Shown piece after piece: positions 34,908-44,965 of a DNA stretch of 64,000 nt (the stretch's first letter is position 1; every line of letters begins with the position of its first letter). The stretch covers positions 1 to 64,000 of the forward strand of contig JAEMWC010001425.1 in assembly GCA_016490735.1 (NCBI GenBank). Direction: 5' to 3'. The position numbers and the translations under genes were made by a program. A model generated the notes under the pieces. It searched no databases. It had not been told where the DNA came from and saw only the letters and a list, made by a program, of their open reading frames with translations. This stretch comes from Pachyseris speciosa. Its lineage: Eukaryota; Cnidaria; Anthozoa; Scleractinia; Pachyseridae.

Positions 34908-34913
34908 ATTAAA
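34343..34913 (+). mobile_element. tRNA-derived SINE with (ATT)n tail
   Basis: The head (about 34352-34435) has an A-box GGTTAGCTCAGTGGTAGAG and a B-box GGGTTCAAACCCC. A body of about 300 bp follows. The tail TTGTAAAGCGCCTAGAACA...GGCGCTATATAA leads into (ATT)n. The tail resembles the 3' end of LINE B (54840-54918), the arrangement expected if the SINE uses that LINE's machinery. It sits upstream of the mucin-like gene and is absent from the second copy of the duplication (43090-43130). Confidence 0.82.
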
Positions 34914-34999
34914 TCATTTTACATGACAGAAAAATGCTAAAAACTTCAGAATGACGCACTTTGCAATTGTTTTCGGACGCTTTGTTTTTCCAAGAAAGG

Positions 35000-35790
35000 G
35001 ACCTTTCACCCTAAACTAATGCTTCATGACAACTTTGCCGCGGATCGTTAAGACGTTCATAGGCATCACTTATTCCTTTTTCGCAACTTTATCAAGCTTT
35101 GAAATAACAGTGGAATCTTCTAAATTTTTCATCAGTGTTGGCTTGTTCTAATTCACTGCAGTAAGCATGCATTCCCGGCAGCACTCGTTCGTAAGGCACT
35201 GTTATGAGAGTCTGAATGGGGTTAACCGACTAGCGACAAAGGGCGAAAAATATTACTGACTGCCGACGAAACGAGGAAAAAAGTACCGACTAGCGAGAAA
35301 TAAATTCTAATCGACAACCGACATCGTCCGACCTCCGAGATGTTTGTATCCAGAAAGAACAGCATTTTGAAGAAATTATTTCTAGCTCAGGAAATATCCA
35401 GATCTTTTGGTGGGCTCTATTTCACCACACGTAGCCACATTAATTCCAAATTTAGTCAATTCTAAAATTTTCTGTCTTCAAATTACTTTAAAGCCTCTGG
35501 ATCCTCCTTTTCGGGGAGCAGCGGGGCCTCATTTCTAGAGCAGCGGATCGTAATCGAACCGACGAGACGCCTTGCTGTTGTATTTTCATTGCGTGTTGTT
35601 AATTCATGCGGTCGGGTAATGAGTGTGATTATTAAAGTCACTGTGAGTTTTTTTTCCGAAGAGGTGAAGAGGTCTCCATCGAACGCCATCAAAGCCCGGT
35701 TCCGGTGGACAAAGAAACTCATGAAGGAGTATCTGAGCTAAAAAAAACATCTTATGGAGTTTTTACCACTAAAAGAGCCGGCACAGCAAT
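35000..35790. other. Upstream region, nothing recognised
   Basis: 34925-35220 is also found at 43115-43345 (AACTTCAGAATGACGCACTT) and so belongs to the segmental duplication. From 35220 to 35790 I see no supported exon. The minus-strand frame at 35483-35722 has no motif. Confidence 0.5.
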
Positions 35791-36557
35791 ATGGAATTGG
35801 CGGATTCTCCTAAAGTTATTTCGCCTGGCGAAATCGCCTGCGGGCAAATGCAAAAATTTTGCAATTGTTACGCGGATGGGCAGTTTCAGCTTGAACTTCC
35901 AAATTTAATATCGGATGAAAGCAACAGTGAGCTAAAAGGTAGGTGTGGAACATGTGCAGTGGAGTTTGATGTCCATTATTAAGCTCAAAAATTAACGTGG
36001 TTAAACTTTGGCTCCACGTTTTTTTATTTGCTGTTTTGTAGAGCGGAATTTTTTTCTTTTACGCCGTCCATTTTTCAGGAATGCGAAAATTGAGATGAAA
36101 AATGTCTAACGAATAGATCAAGTAGTGAGCAAAACAGTTTATAACCTTCTTTCTGATTAACTGGTAAATGAACAACATATAGCTTAACATATTAAAGACC
36201 GCGTTTATTTATACACGCCTTTAAATTTATTCGTTTCTGAAAACCAAACGTTCAATCCTCTCTTCGAGGAAGCTACGCACGAGAGATCTCGCTCGACGAG
36301 CAATTGCTGATGCGAACTGTGTAGGTTTTTCAAAAGCCTGCTAACGTGACAACTAAAAACAGACACTATTTAATATTTTAGTATTCATTATCCAAGAGGT
36401 CACAAACTGGATCGGAAAACCCGTAGTGTTGCTGAAGGCGCCGGCTACAACTGATAAAAACAAGCAGAAGTCGATGAACGCCTCTGAGAAGAAAGGTGAC
36501 GAGTCAAAAGTGAGAAGGAAACGGAAATCAGTCACGAGAAGAAGCAAAGGAAGATGA
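35791..36557 (+). CDS. Predicted small two-exon gene, function unknown
   Basis: Exon 1 (35791-35938) starts MELADSPKVISPGEIACGQM and ends at AAAAG|GTAGGT in phase 1. Exon 2 (36382-36557) follows ATATTTTAG in phase 1 and reads VFIIQEVTNWIGKPVVLL, then a Lys/Arg-rich end KVRRKRKSVTRRSKGR and a stop. An AATAAA at 36732 would serve as polyadenylation signal. The predicted protein is about 107 residues, with a Cys-containing N-terminal part (CGQMQKFCNC) and a very basic C-terminus that may bind nucleic acid or act as a nuclear signal. I recognise no family. The model rests only on phase match and signals. Confidence 0.4.
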
Positions 36558-36731
36558 CAATTTGGCGAAGAGGATAATTATTGAAGGAGGTGACATCGAG
36601 TGAGATGAAAGGCAACAAGGAGACGTTCAAAAGTTTCAAGATTAAAGGGCTGAATTAGCACTTGTATTTCGTTTTCCTGATTTTCAAAGGTCATAAATTT
36701 CACTACTTTTGAAATTCTGCGGTATTCCTTG

Positions 36732-36737
36732 AATAAA
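36732..36737 (+). promoter_or_regulatory. Polyadenylation signal AATAAA
   Basis: A canonical AATAAA 175 bases past the stop of the predicted small gene, followed by T-rich sequence. Confidence 0.4.
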
Positions 36738-36834
36738 CACTACCTTTTTTATACAACGAAAAACGCTCATTTGGTGCATTTGCTATGTAAAGATAGTTTC
36801 TTTTAATTTCCGGCTTAAAACTGTATTATATTTA

Positions 36835-37165
36835 CGTTATTGACCAAACGTGAGGCCAAGAAAGGTAGATGTTGGCCGAGTTCTTTTTTGCTTTTTTTTT
36901 TTTTTTTTTTTTTGTTTTGTTTTTTGTTTTTGTTTTGTTTTGTTTTGTTTTTTTTTTTTGTTGTTGTTTACAAAGTCAATTAAAATGCAAAAAAGAACTC
37001 TGCCAATATCCAGCCATTTTGACCTAACAAGCCTGTTCATTAAAGGACTTATGATTAAAAAGAGACCCTTTTATTGCGGGACCAACGCGGGAAATCCCTA
37101 GCGGGCAAGATTGACCCATCCTTCCCTTTCGGGTAGCCAATCAGAACACAGCTGGACTTGCTTCA
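36835..37165 (-). mobile_element. MITE family with hairpin, copy 2 with poly-T insertion
   Basis: A reverse-oriented, diverged relative of 22341-22640: shared words are TGATTGGCTACCCG, AGTCCTTTAATGAACAGG and GGTCAAAATGGCTGGATATTGG on the minus strand. A T-rich tract (about 36890-36967) fills the loop. Confidence 0.65.
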
Positions 37166-37596
37166 TCCCGCCCGATCGCGGATTGAGCCATAGAATAATT
37201 TAAATAGTATGCTCACCTGTTTTATATGACCTAGCAAGGGACAAGATGATTGTTAAATAAGTGCTTCTTTATCCTTCAGGGGCCAAATATCAAAACTACA
37301 ATCCACTGTAGCTAAGTCTGCAGATCCTTCTAGTTAGTATTCCTCGCTATGGGCTCCACTAAGTGGGGCAACTGAGTCGAAAACTAATGGCAATTTAAAA
37401 GAAACTGAGGGATCAGATTTATATGTATTTTTTCATCTCTTAAGGATTTGAATAACAGTGTTGCACTAAGCGAAGTCCTACTGTGCAAATTAAGTGTGGC
37501 ATATGTTCAAAAAGCTACGCTTGTCGTCACACAGACAGCACAGTTAATGCAAAAGTCACCTTCTTCAAAGCGAGTAAGTAATGTTTCGAATCAAAC

Positions 37597-38480
37597 GTCG
37601 ACATGATTTAGAGTCTGGCGCCATGTCCAAATTAGTTAAGTTACCTTGTTTAAATAGATCTCTTCTGGTTCATTTCTGAATGAGCCAAATCACGCATTAT
37701 TCGTCATCGCCAGACAGATTTATTCAGTTGAACGTTCCGAGCTCAGATTCTCATCGTATCAGTCAGGTTTTATCAAGAGGAAGAGCTTTGTTTCATTAAT
37801 GCTCGGTTTGGTGAAAAAATTACTTGTTTTCCCTATTATATTATTACGTGGATAGCCAGTTCTTTTCTAGCGGACGTCTCGATGGCTATTAGATGCCGTT
37901 TCAAATGACATCTTTCTGCACCAATTTGTCCGATATATTATCCGTCAAGTTATATATGTCCCTGTTCTAATCAGTTTAGACAGTGGCGTTAGGCTGACTA
38001 CCAATAGACTTAATGTCCTTAATGTATCAATAGACTTAATGTATCTGCTTCAGTTAATGCATCTGTTGTTCCACCTAGTAAAGATGTACATCTAGGAATT
38101 TCTATATGTCTTCATGGCACTGTTTAAAAAGGCGTTCTCTATACCGCAGTCGTCCGAAAGAGTCCGTTATCAACTAGCGTCAACAACACCGGAGAAGACG
38201 GAATGATGTCAGGTTTTGAACTTTATCAAAATACACAGAATAAAAGAGAACACTTTACCCTGTAAAACAGCAGAGAGAAGAAACACAATCCTAACAGCGC
38301 GCATCGTGTTGTTATGATCCGATAGTGTCGATAGTGAGCGTAGTTGGTGTGGCGTGGTCCTATCCAGCTAGGAGGCTTTCCGCATTAATGACCCTGATTT
38401 GATTTATTCAGTTACCGCTTTTTAGCAACAACAATCGTTGAAGACTGCTTCTATTTCAGTCTCAGCAAATGGATGCAAAT
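37597..38480 (-). repeat. Duplicated promoter/first-exon segment, copy 2
   Basis: The second copy of 33645-34290, located about 4 kb further upstream. It includes an identical signal-peptide exon at 38259-38304 and the same donor. It carries extra blocks absent from copy 1, for example around 37670-37790 and 38030-38150. Confidence 0.9.
38259..38304 (-). CDS. Duplicate signal-peptide exon (alternative first exon candidate)
   Basis: Identical in sequence to exon 1 of the mucin-like gene ([15 protein letters not shown], phase-1 donor CAGG|GTAAAG). Since phase and orientation match, splicing to the mucin exon at 31850 would give the same protein from a second promoter. It could equally be a dead by-product of the duplication. 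Confidence 0.55.
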
Positions 38481-38493
38481 TCCATTTTGATCA

Positions 38494-38581
38494 CGGATCA
38501 CATTTTGATTCTGGGAAACCGAGCTCGATTCATGTCAATCAAGCTCGAGTACCTATTCGAGCTCAGATAGAAATCGCACTC
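38494..38581 (+). repeat. 88-bp direct repeat, left copy
   Basis: Nearly identical to 43002-43089 (CGGATCACATTTTGATTCTG...AGAAATCGCACTC). The two copies bracket about 4.4 kb that splits the second duplicated segment. Confidence 0.88.
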
Positions 38582-38775
38582 GAAATATCGAGCACGACTA
38601 CTACAAACTCGAGCTCACTCCCAATTCGAGCTAGTTCAACTATCGAGCTCGATAGTGAAAATCCACTCGAGCTCGAGTAGAATCGAGCTCGTATATGTGA
38701 GGATACCTTTTCTTCCGGGGGGAGAGGGGATACATTCGAGCTCGATTAAGACAAATCGAGCTCGAATTGGATGGC
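38515..38775. repeat. Cluster of GAGCTC palindromes
   Basis: About eight GAGCTC words, mostly as TCGAGCTCGA, occur within 260 bp with irregular spacing. Two more lie in the partner repeat at 43002-43089. Confidence 0.7.
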
Positions 38776-38849
38776 TTAAGGGAAATTGAAAGAATGAGAA
38801 ATAAAATGACAGAGACCGCGGAGGAGGAGGGGCTGGGAGAGGGCCTTTA

Positions 38850-38871
38850 CCCCCCCCCCCCCCCCCCCCCC
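38850..38871. repeat. Poly-C tract of 22 bases
   Basis: An uninterrupted run of 22 C, i.e. poly-G on the other strand. Its true length is uncertain in any assembly. Confidence 0.95.
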
Positions 38872-38947
38872 TCCAAAAATGCCCTTTGTCCCAGCCAATC
38901 AGTATTCCGTAATTTTGCCCTCAGTGATTAAAATAAAAACTACATAC

Positions 38948-39136
38948 CTGAACTTGGTAGGAAAAGGTAAATTCTTTTCTTTCTGTTTCCCCGATAGAGG
39001 TCCATGATTTGGGCTCCACTTTGAAGGCCAGTTGCAACCCTCGCCATGGCATGCCCTTTGTCATATGAGACAATTAATTCTAAACTGGTGTAATGAAATA
39101 TCGAGGACACAGTCAGTGCTATAACCAGGCATTTTC
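38948..39136 (-). CDS. Candidate exon, gene unknown
   Basis: 189 bp, open throughout between ATATCACAG and CAG|GTATGT, phase 1 to 1. It encodes KCLVIALTVSSIFHYTSLEL, then SYDKGHAMARVATGL and RKKRIYLFLPSS. Good splice signals and coding-like composition support it. It may be a downstream exon of the gene at 40360-41395, but that would need one more exon to bridge phase 2 to phase 1, which I did not find. Confidence 0.45.
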
Positions 39137-39659
39137 CTGTGATATAGGTAGAATTGTGGTTATGTTGTAGTTCAATTTTATCTTTGGTTCAATCTTTTGT
39201 TTTTCTTTTGTTCTTGTGTATGAGAATGTATGATAATGAGTACAAAACAAAGGAAAATAAAAATTGAACCAAGGATAAAGCTGAACCACAACAGTTACTG
39301 GGACATAAATTCATAATTCCAGCAAGCACATGGTTTCTGTTAAATACATTATCTAATACCTGCAGTTTTTGTGGGGGTGAATTTTGAAGAGAGATACAAA
39401 AAGCCAGCAAATACTGAAACACGTGAAAGATGTCTTGTTTTGACCAATTTCACTCTAAAACCGGTTATTGTTAATGAACTATCGATATTTCTATACAAGT
39501 GTTTAAGAAAGAAATAAAGTGTTTCCAAACGCACTGTGACCGTATGTGCATGATGTATAATTGTAAGCAATGTATTTTTTAAGGCATCTCTTAAGTTTAC
39601 CGGAATGCATTATTTGGTCTTAAACTCATCCAAAAGGGAAAAGATTTAAATTTCGTTAT

Positions 39660-40312
39660 TGTCGATAAGCGCAAGCACGAGAGCGTTTATTTCACCGTGA
39701 AACGCAAGCCTAAGCGCAAGCACAAGGCGCAAAATCAAGATCTTTTCTTTTCCTTGTGCTTGCGCTTAAGGCACGGTAATACGGGCAACAAATTCATGCA
39801 AGTTTCCGCGCAAGATTATTGCGATAGGAGTTTATAGAGCGATGTTGCCCAGGCGCAAAGTAGAGGGCTGTTCTACTTTCCACAAAATGTTTGCGTGACA
39901 AGTTTCTCGTGCGGGTGGTAAAACGGGCGACATCGCTCTTCAACTCGTACCGCAATAATGTTGCACGGAAAGTTACCCGAATTTGTTGCCCGTTTTACTG
40001 CACCTTTAAGCCGCGGCTACACGAGTGACTTTTTGCTCGCGTCGGTCATGCGATTTTTTTAAATTTTGTTGCGTCGCCAGCGCGCGATGCAAATCGCAAG
40101 TGTAGCCACCCTCGCACAGGTGATGCGACAGCTGAAAAAATTGCAAGTAGCGCGCGCATAGCGTGGCTACCCTGGCGCGCTGGCGAAGACAAAATTTGGA
40201 AAAATCACATCACCAGCGCCAACCAAAATTGCTCGTGTAGCCGTGTAGTGTTCGTTTTCACTTGGCATAAGCTACTTATGTTTGCGCTTGTGCTTGCGTC
40301 GCTAGTGAAAAC
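39660..40312. mobile_element. Nest of three foldback MITEs
   Basis: The outer element has arms rich in AAGCGCAAGCACAAGG (39660-39769) and the mirrored GCTTGTGCTTGCGTC...AGTGAAAAC (40248-40312). It is split by a second MITE at about 39770-40008 (GGTAATACGGGCAACAAATT mirrored as AATTTGTTGCCCGTTTTACT). A third at about 40009-40247 has GCGGCTACACGAG arms and adjoins it. All are non-coding. Confidence 0.65.
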
Positions 40313-40359
40313 CAGGCTTTATACTTTAAACCCTGTTCACAAGTACACTGTAGTCTTAC

Positions 40360-40467
40360 GGCGTCAGTCTCGTGCCAGCGGCACGAAGAGATTGGGGCGC
40401 CACTGCTGCTACCGGAGCACCGGTCAACAGAGTCTCTTTACCATTTTTACAAACAAGGTCACCAGAA
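40360..40467 (-). CDS. Gene of unknown function, exon 2
   Basis: 108 bp, phase 2 to 2, after TTATTTTCAG and before GACGCC|GTAAGA. Joined to exon 1 it reads KDLCGSGDLVCKNGKETLL and continues APVAAVAPQSLRAAGTRLTP. The phase agrees exactly with the donor at 40861. Later exons were not identified with confidence (see 38948-39136). Confidence 0.6.
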
Positions 40468-40860
40468 CTGAAAATAACGTATAATGAATGCCGGGATAGT
40501 AACTCTGTGCTTGAGGTTTGAAGCGTGGTATGGGATACACGCACACAATGTCTTTTGACACCAGATTATAATAGACAAGAATCACTTTCACTGGACTGAA
40601 TCTATTACATTAAAAACTTTAATTGCCTTAAATTCCCTTTTTCATCTTCGCTAAGTTTAACGTTTGGTGTTCTAGAAAATATCTATGCCGCTTTCTTCCT
40701 TTCTGTTTGAAAGTAAACCCGGGGAAGTAACAGTAACAAAGTCGATCAAACGATCACTTTACAATAAGCAATCAGGCAGATTTTAAATTTTCGTGGGAGC
40801 AATTATTTCAAAGACTATAAGACATCTACAGATAGTTAACCTTGGAAAAATCAAACTTAC

Positions 40861-41395
40861 CCACAAAGGTCTTTTCCAGTCAGCGATGGAAAAGCACGAA
40901 CAATCTTGTCGCCCATCTCGGCGGAGGTGCTATTTTTGGTGAACGATATCTCCATGACCCGCCTAGCCTGCAGTGCAGGCGTTATTTTGGAACAGAACGA
41001 CAGACGAGGTTTTCGATGTCGCCATCTTGGATTGTTGCTTGACCGGTAGCGGGTTGGGACAGAAGGCGAAGTGGCAGAGGGCGAAGGGGTGGGGCACGTG
41101 AAATAATAATAAGTATTTTTCGCCTTCCCTCCACCTCCCCCCACGCCCTTTTTTTCCACCTCGCGCCTACTCCCTCGGCAAATTTTTCCTCGCCCCAACC
41201 CTCCACAGTTACCAAATCCAAGATGGCGCCCTAATACGAAAATGTGCACTCGTGCGCCCGAAATACGCCTGCACTGCAGGCTATGACCCGCCTTGCATTT
41301 ATCAACCGGCTCACTTCGACGTTGCTCGGCACAGAAGTTCGTCTCTTGTCCAAGAAAACAAAAGTCCTTGAGAAAGCACGCTTGCTATAACTCAT
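40861..41395 (-). pseudogene. Gene of unknown function, exon 1, interrupted by a MITE
   Basis: ATG at 41395 opens MSYSKRAFSRTFVFLDKRRT, then SVPSNVEVSRLINARRV. After removal of the 318-bp MITE (40965-41282) and one 11-bp duplication, the frame continues MEISFTKNSTSAEMGDK and IVRAFPSLTGKDLC to the donor GG|GTAAGT at 40860. Both halves are open and the exon 2 phase fits, so the uninterrupted form was very likely coding. With the MITE, 329 bases are added, the frame shifts and a stop follows soon inside the element. I do not recognise the family with certainty; the segment recalls N-termini seen in some cnidarian multigene families, but this is weak. Confidence 0.55.
40965..41282. mobile_element. 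MITE (Mutator-like), 318 bp, 11-bp target duplication
   Basis: Ends AGCCTGCAGTGCAGGCG and CGCCTGCACTGCAGGCT are perfect inverted repeats. The 11-bp word ATGACCCGCCT flanks both sides (40954-40964 and 41283-41293). A target duplication of 9-11 bp points to the Mutator superfamily. It lies inside a coding exon. Confidence 0.85.
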
Positions 41396-41399
41396 CTTA

Positions 41400-42120
41400 G
41401 CGAATAAACTAGCTTAGATCCCGATAGGAAAATCAGACGCGACGAACAACGAAAGGCACGCTGTAACAAATCTTGACACGTTTGGCCAACCGCACCCAAG
41501 GGACAGGAAAACTGATCCCACTTAAGGAACAATAGATCGATTCATCAACTAAACAAGCTTATCTGGTTATAGGTTATTGGTTAACAATAGACAATTTTTC
41601 TTTCCCGGGGTAAAGCCGGTTTTTGTTTCATGCCACATCATCTGCGTGTGAACTTTAAGTAAATTTTATGCACCAGTTGGTTTTTCCCTCGTGCTGAGAT
41701 AGCTAGTGGTTTTGCAATGTTTCATTTTAAATTTTCTTCTTCTCCGGATCCGCTATTGAACTGCTGTGTCTGGTAAGTCAGCTAGAAATACATAATAATT
41801 CTATTTCTTACTCCTATTGCTTGGATCTTGGGCTCGGCTATGCGCGGCCTGACAAACCTCAGCCCTCCAGCAGTATGGCAATGCAGTATACGGCGATTAT
41901 TTTGTTATTTTGTAAGTAACCAACATTTAAAAAAAACATGTTACTGGAACATATGAACTGAGAAAGCAAGACTGAATTAACGGTCAGTGAAATATATTTT
42001 CCAATATTTCGAAAGGCACGGCCTTTCCTCTGCAGGGTTTGTCTCTCTTGCTTTCTCAGTTCATTCGTAGTCTAGTTGGCTCGATGGCAAGCGACGAAGC
42101 ACAAAAAATAGCAACAGCAC
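41400..42120. other. Upstream of the interrupted gene, nothing recognised
   Basis: AT-rich sequence with no supported exon or repeat end. It should hold the promoter of the gene starting at 41395. Confidence 0.4.
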
Positions 42121-42121
42121 A

Positions 42122-42442
42122 TAAAACCGCGGCTATACGAGCAATGTTTTGCTTGCGATGGTGATGCGATTTTTTTGGAAAGTTGTCGCGTCGCCGGCGC
42201 GCGGTGAAAATCACCCGTGTAGCCACCCTCGCACAAGTGATGCGACAGCTCAAAAAATCGCAGAAAAAGAATCGCGAAAAGTTAAAATCATTCAGTTTCT
42301 CGCGATTTTTTTCTTGCGATTTTTTACCGGTTGCGTTGCAAGTTCAAGGGTGGCTACACTTGCGATTGGCGACGCGACAAAATTGAAAAAATCGCATCAC
42401 CGGCGCGAGCGAAAAATCGCTCGTGTAGCCACGGCTTAAAAC
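42122..42442. mobile_element. Foldback MITE, GCGGCTACACGAG family
   Basis: AAACCGCGGCTATACGAGCAA at the left is mirrored by GCTCGTGTAGCCACGGCTT at the right. The arms extend for about 100 bp with GATGCGATTTTTT and GTCGCGTCGCC. It is a second copy of the element at about 40009-40247. Confidence 0.8.
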
Positions 42443-42449
42443 AGACTTC

Positions 42450-43000
42450 CGACGAAAGACACACCTTCTAGGCAAACCTCAGATAGGGACGTCAAGGACG
42501 AGAATTAGCGGCAAAGAAAGGCGATTTGGCATATCTTGACACAAAATTGAAGACCGAAAATATGCAAGAAGTAGCTTTGGGCAACAAACTGATATTCCTA
42601 CAAGGGCTAATATCCCACAGACAAGAGCGGGTACGGCCCGGTGAATACTAAAGGGAGGCTCAGTACGAAAGGGGTACGCTTTAGGAATATAAAGGGTTAG
42701 GATTTCGCCAGCTTTAGAGACCGCCAAAAAGTACAGAGGGTTGCCGGAGCATTTGGAATTCTGGGGTATAAAAAGCACATGACTCACCCCCTTCTTTTGA
42801 CACAACACTGAGTTACCTACCCCGTCATTACATGACGCACCCCTAATTATGATGACACATACTATTTCTGGTCGGAGAATGTCTTGTATGGACTTTTCAT
42901 TGTGTTGATCGACGTTTAGATATGTTTCTTAACCTCCGTTTTATTTATTTTTATAATATATTTTATAATTTATTTTGTTCAGTCGGTTCACAAAGAATTA
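42450..43000. other. No supported gene
   Basis: A 109-codon minus-strand frame (42479-42808) contains a hydrophobic stretch but has no recognisable motif or splice context. The rest is AT-rich. Confidence 0.4.
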
Positions 43001-43001
43001 T

Positions 43002-43089
43002 CGGATCACATTTTGATTCTGGGAAACCGAGCTCGATTCATGTCAATCGAGCTCGAGTACCTATTCGAGCTCAGATAGAAATCGCACTC
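43002..43089 (+). repeat. 88-bp direct repeat, right copy
   Basis: Partner of 38494-38581. Right of it the duplicated flank resumes (TATGGCAACACAGTCT, then AACTTCAGAATGACGCACTT as at 34935). Confidence 0.88.
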
Positions 43090-43441
43090 TATGGCAACAT
43101 CTATGGCAACACAGTCTGCTAACAACTTCAGAATGACGCACTTTGCAATTGTTTCCGAACGCTTTGTTTTTCCAAGAAAGTGACCTTACACCCTAAACTA
43201 GTGCTTCATGACAACATTGCTACGGATCGTTAGACTTTAATAGGCATCACTTAACAGTGGAAGCCCCTAGATTCTTCATCAGTGTTGGCTTGTTTTAATT
43301 CACTGCAGTCATCATCCATGCATTCCAGCACTCGTTCGTAAGTCACTGTTATGCGTGACGTCGCTTGTAACAACATAAAGAAAGAAGAATAGTCTCGAAG
43401 AAAAACGAAGTTGTCTTAAGTACAGAGCACACTTTATTAAA

Positions 43442-43515
43442 GCCCAGTTGGTTCAGTTGTTTAAGAGCACAGAACCCGCTGAGAGGAAGGTCGTGGGTTC
43501 ACACCCAAAAACTTT
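43442..43515 (+). repeat. tRNA-like SINE head remnant
   Basis: An A-box-like GTTCAGTTGTTTAAGAGCAC and a B-box GGGTTCACACCC lie 40 bases apart with a partial stem pattern. A mismatched acceptor stem and the lack of flanking conservation suggest a decayed SINE head rather than a tRNA gene. Confidence 0.45.
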
Positions 43516-43839
43516 CTGTTTCGTTGTCCAAAGTATTTATCAATTAGAAATGCCTTTTATGATGAAATAGTTAATCGAATACCGAATATTAAGCTGTTAC
43601 CATTTAAGGCATTCCAAACTAATTTTGCCTTTTCTAAACTAAAATAATTCCGCTAAAATTCACAATATTTTTCGCTTCTGCAATTTTTTATGTTAAGACT
43701 ATTGTAAATATCGATATTTCATAGGAATATATTTTCTTCAAATTTGAATCAGGTCCTCTTTATGAATTTCTGTAGGATGAGAATTGAAGTCCGAGGTAAA
43801 GTTTGAATTTTAAACAAATTGTATTCTGTTTTGGATCCG

Positions 43840-44290
43840 ATTTTCGGAGACATGATTTTTGTCCCACGAATCTGGTAAGTTTCAGTGGAACCCGTTTACT
43901 ATGAATCATGAACCCGATTTTCGGACATAAAACGTTTTACTCCACTAACCCAGGATTTTTTCAGTCCGATTTTCGGAGTTCAAAAGCTTCTGAGTCCGAT
44001 TTTTTACTCCACTAACCCAGAATTTCTTGAGTCCGATTTTCGGAGATCAAAATCTTGAGAGTCCAATTTTTTACTCCACTAACCCAGTAATTTTTGAGTC
44101 CGATTTTCGGAGCTCAAAATCCTCTGTGTCGATTTGTTATTCCACTAACCCAGAATTTTTTTTAGCCCGGTTTTCTAAGCCCAAAATCTTCTGACTCCGA
44201 TTTTTTACTCCTCAATCCCATTATTTTTTGAGCCCGCTTTTCGGAGCTCAAAATCTTCCGAGGCCGATTTTCGGGGCAAAATCTTAACTC
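43840..44290 (-). repeat. Iteron array with CCGATTTTCGG core, left (inverted) array
   Basis: Seven or so units of about 60-70 bp share GAGTCCGATTTTCGGAG followed by TCAAAATCTT, and TTTTTACTCCACTAACCC. The core CCGA-TTT-TCGG is palindromic. It faces the related array at 46340-46770. Confidence 0.8.
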
Positions 44291-44814
44291 GGTTTGTGTA
44301 TTTGTGTCGTGTCCTTTATAATCAGCATATTCCCTTCATTAAGACTAATTTTTCGTCGTAATTTATTCTATTTTTCTTCCAGCTTTTGACGCAAAGCATG
44401 GTAAGCATGCACACTTAAATAAATACTGTCGTTAAAATGACAGCTACTGAAAATTACAGACATAGCGAGCTGACCACACACTGTCTTGGAAAGACTGCAA
44501 CAGTACTTACAACACGTTCTAAAACCTCAGGGAGTATTCTAAAGTAGCTTTATTTTGACAAAAACTAGCCTTTTTGATAGTATTTGTGCCAAATTCACAT
44601 CATGATTTTGTGCAAAGAACGTTTATAATTTACTAAAAGCAGGCGGATTTTCCCAAATTCAAAGGAAGGTTTGTAATATTTCTCTAACAGAGAGAATAGT
44701 TTGCCATATTTTTTATAGCATTTTACAAGATTACAACAAAAATTATTTCTCTGTGAATATGCTGCTTGCCATTAAAATTTTGTCTGTCGCGATACCGTCA
44801 AACACAAAAGACGA

Positions 44815-44965
44815 TGGGAATTTCCACCTTCCATATACAGGAAAACAGAAAAGTGACCATTTATAACATTCACAAGCAGAAAGTGACCGTGGGAATTTCC
44901 AACATCACTGATAACAAGCAGATACTGACCATGGAAATTTCCAACGTCATTTATAACAAGCAGAA
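44815..44965 (+). repeat. Three tandem units with kappaB-like GGRAATTTCC words
   Basis: GGGAATTTCC occurs at 44816-44825 and 44891-44900 and GGAAATTTCC at 44933-44942, each within a unit of about 40-75 bp that also holds AACAAGCAGA or CACAAGCAGA and GTGACC. Confidence 0.7.
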
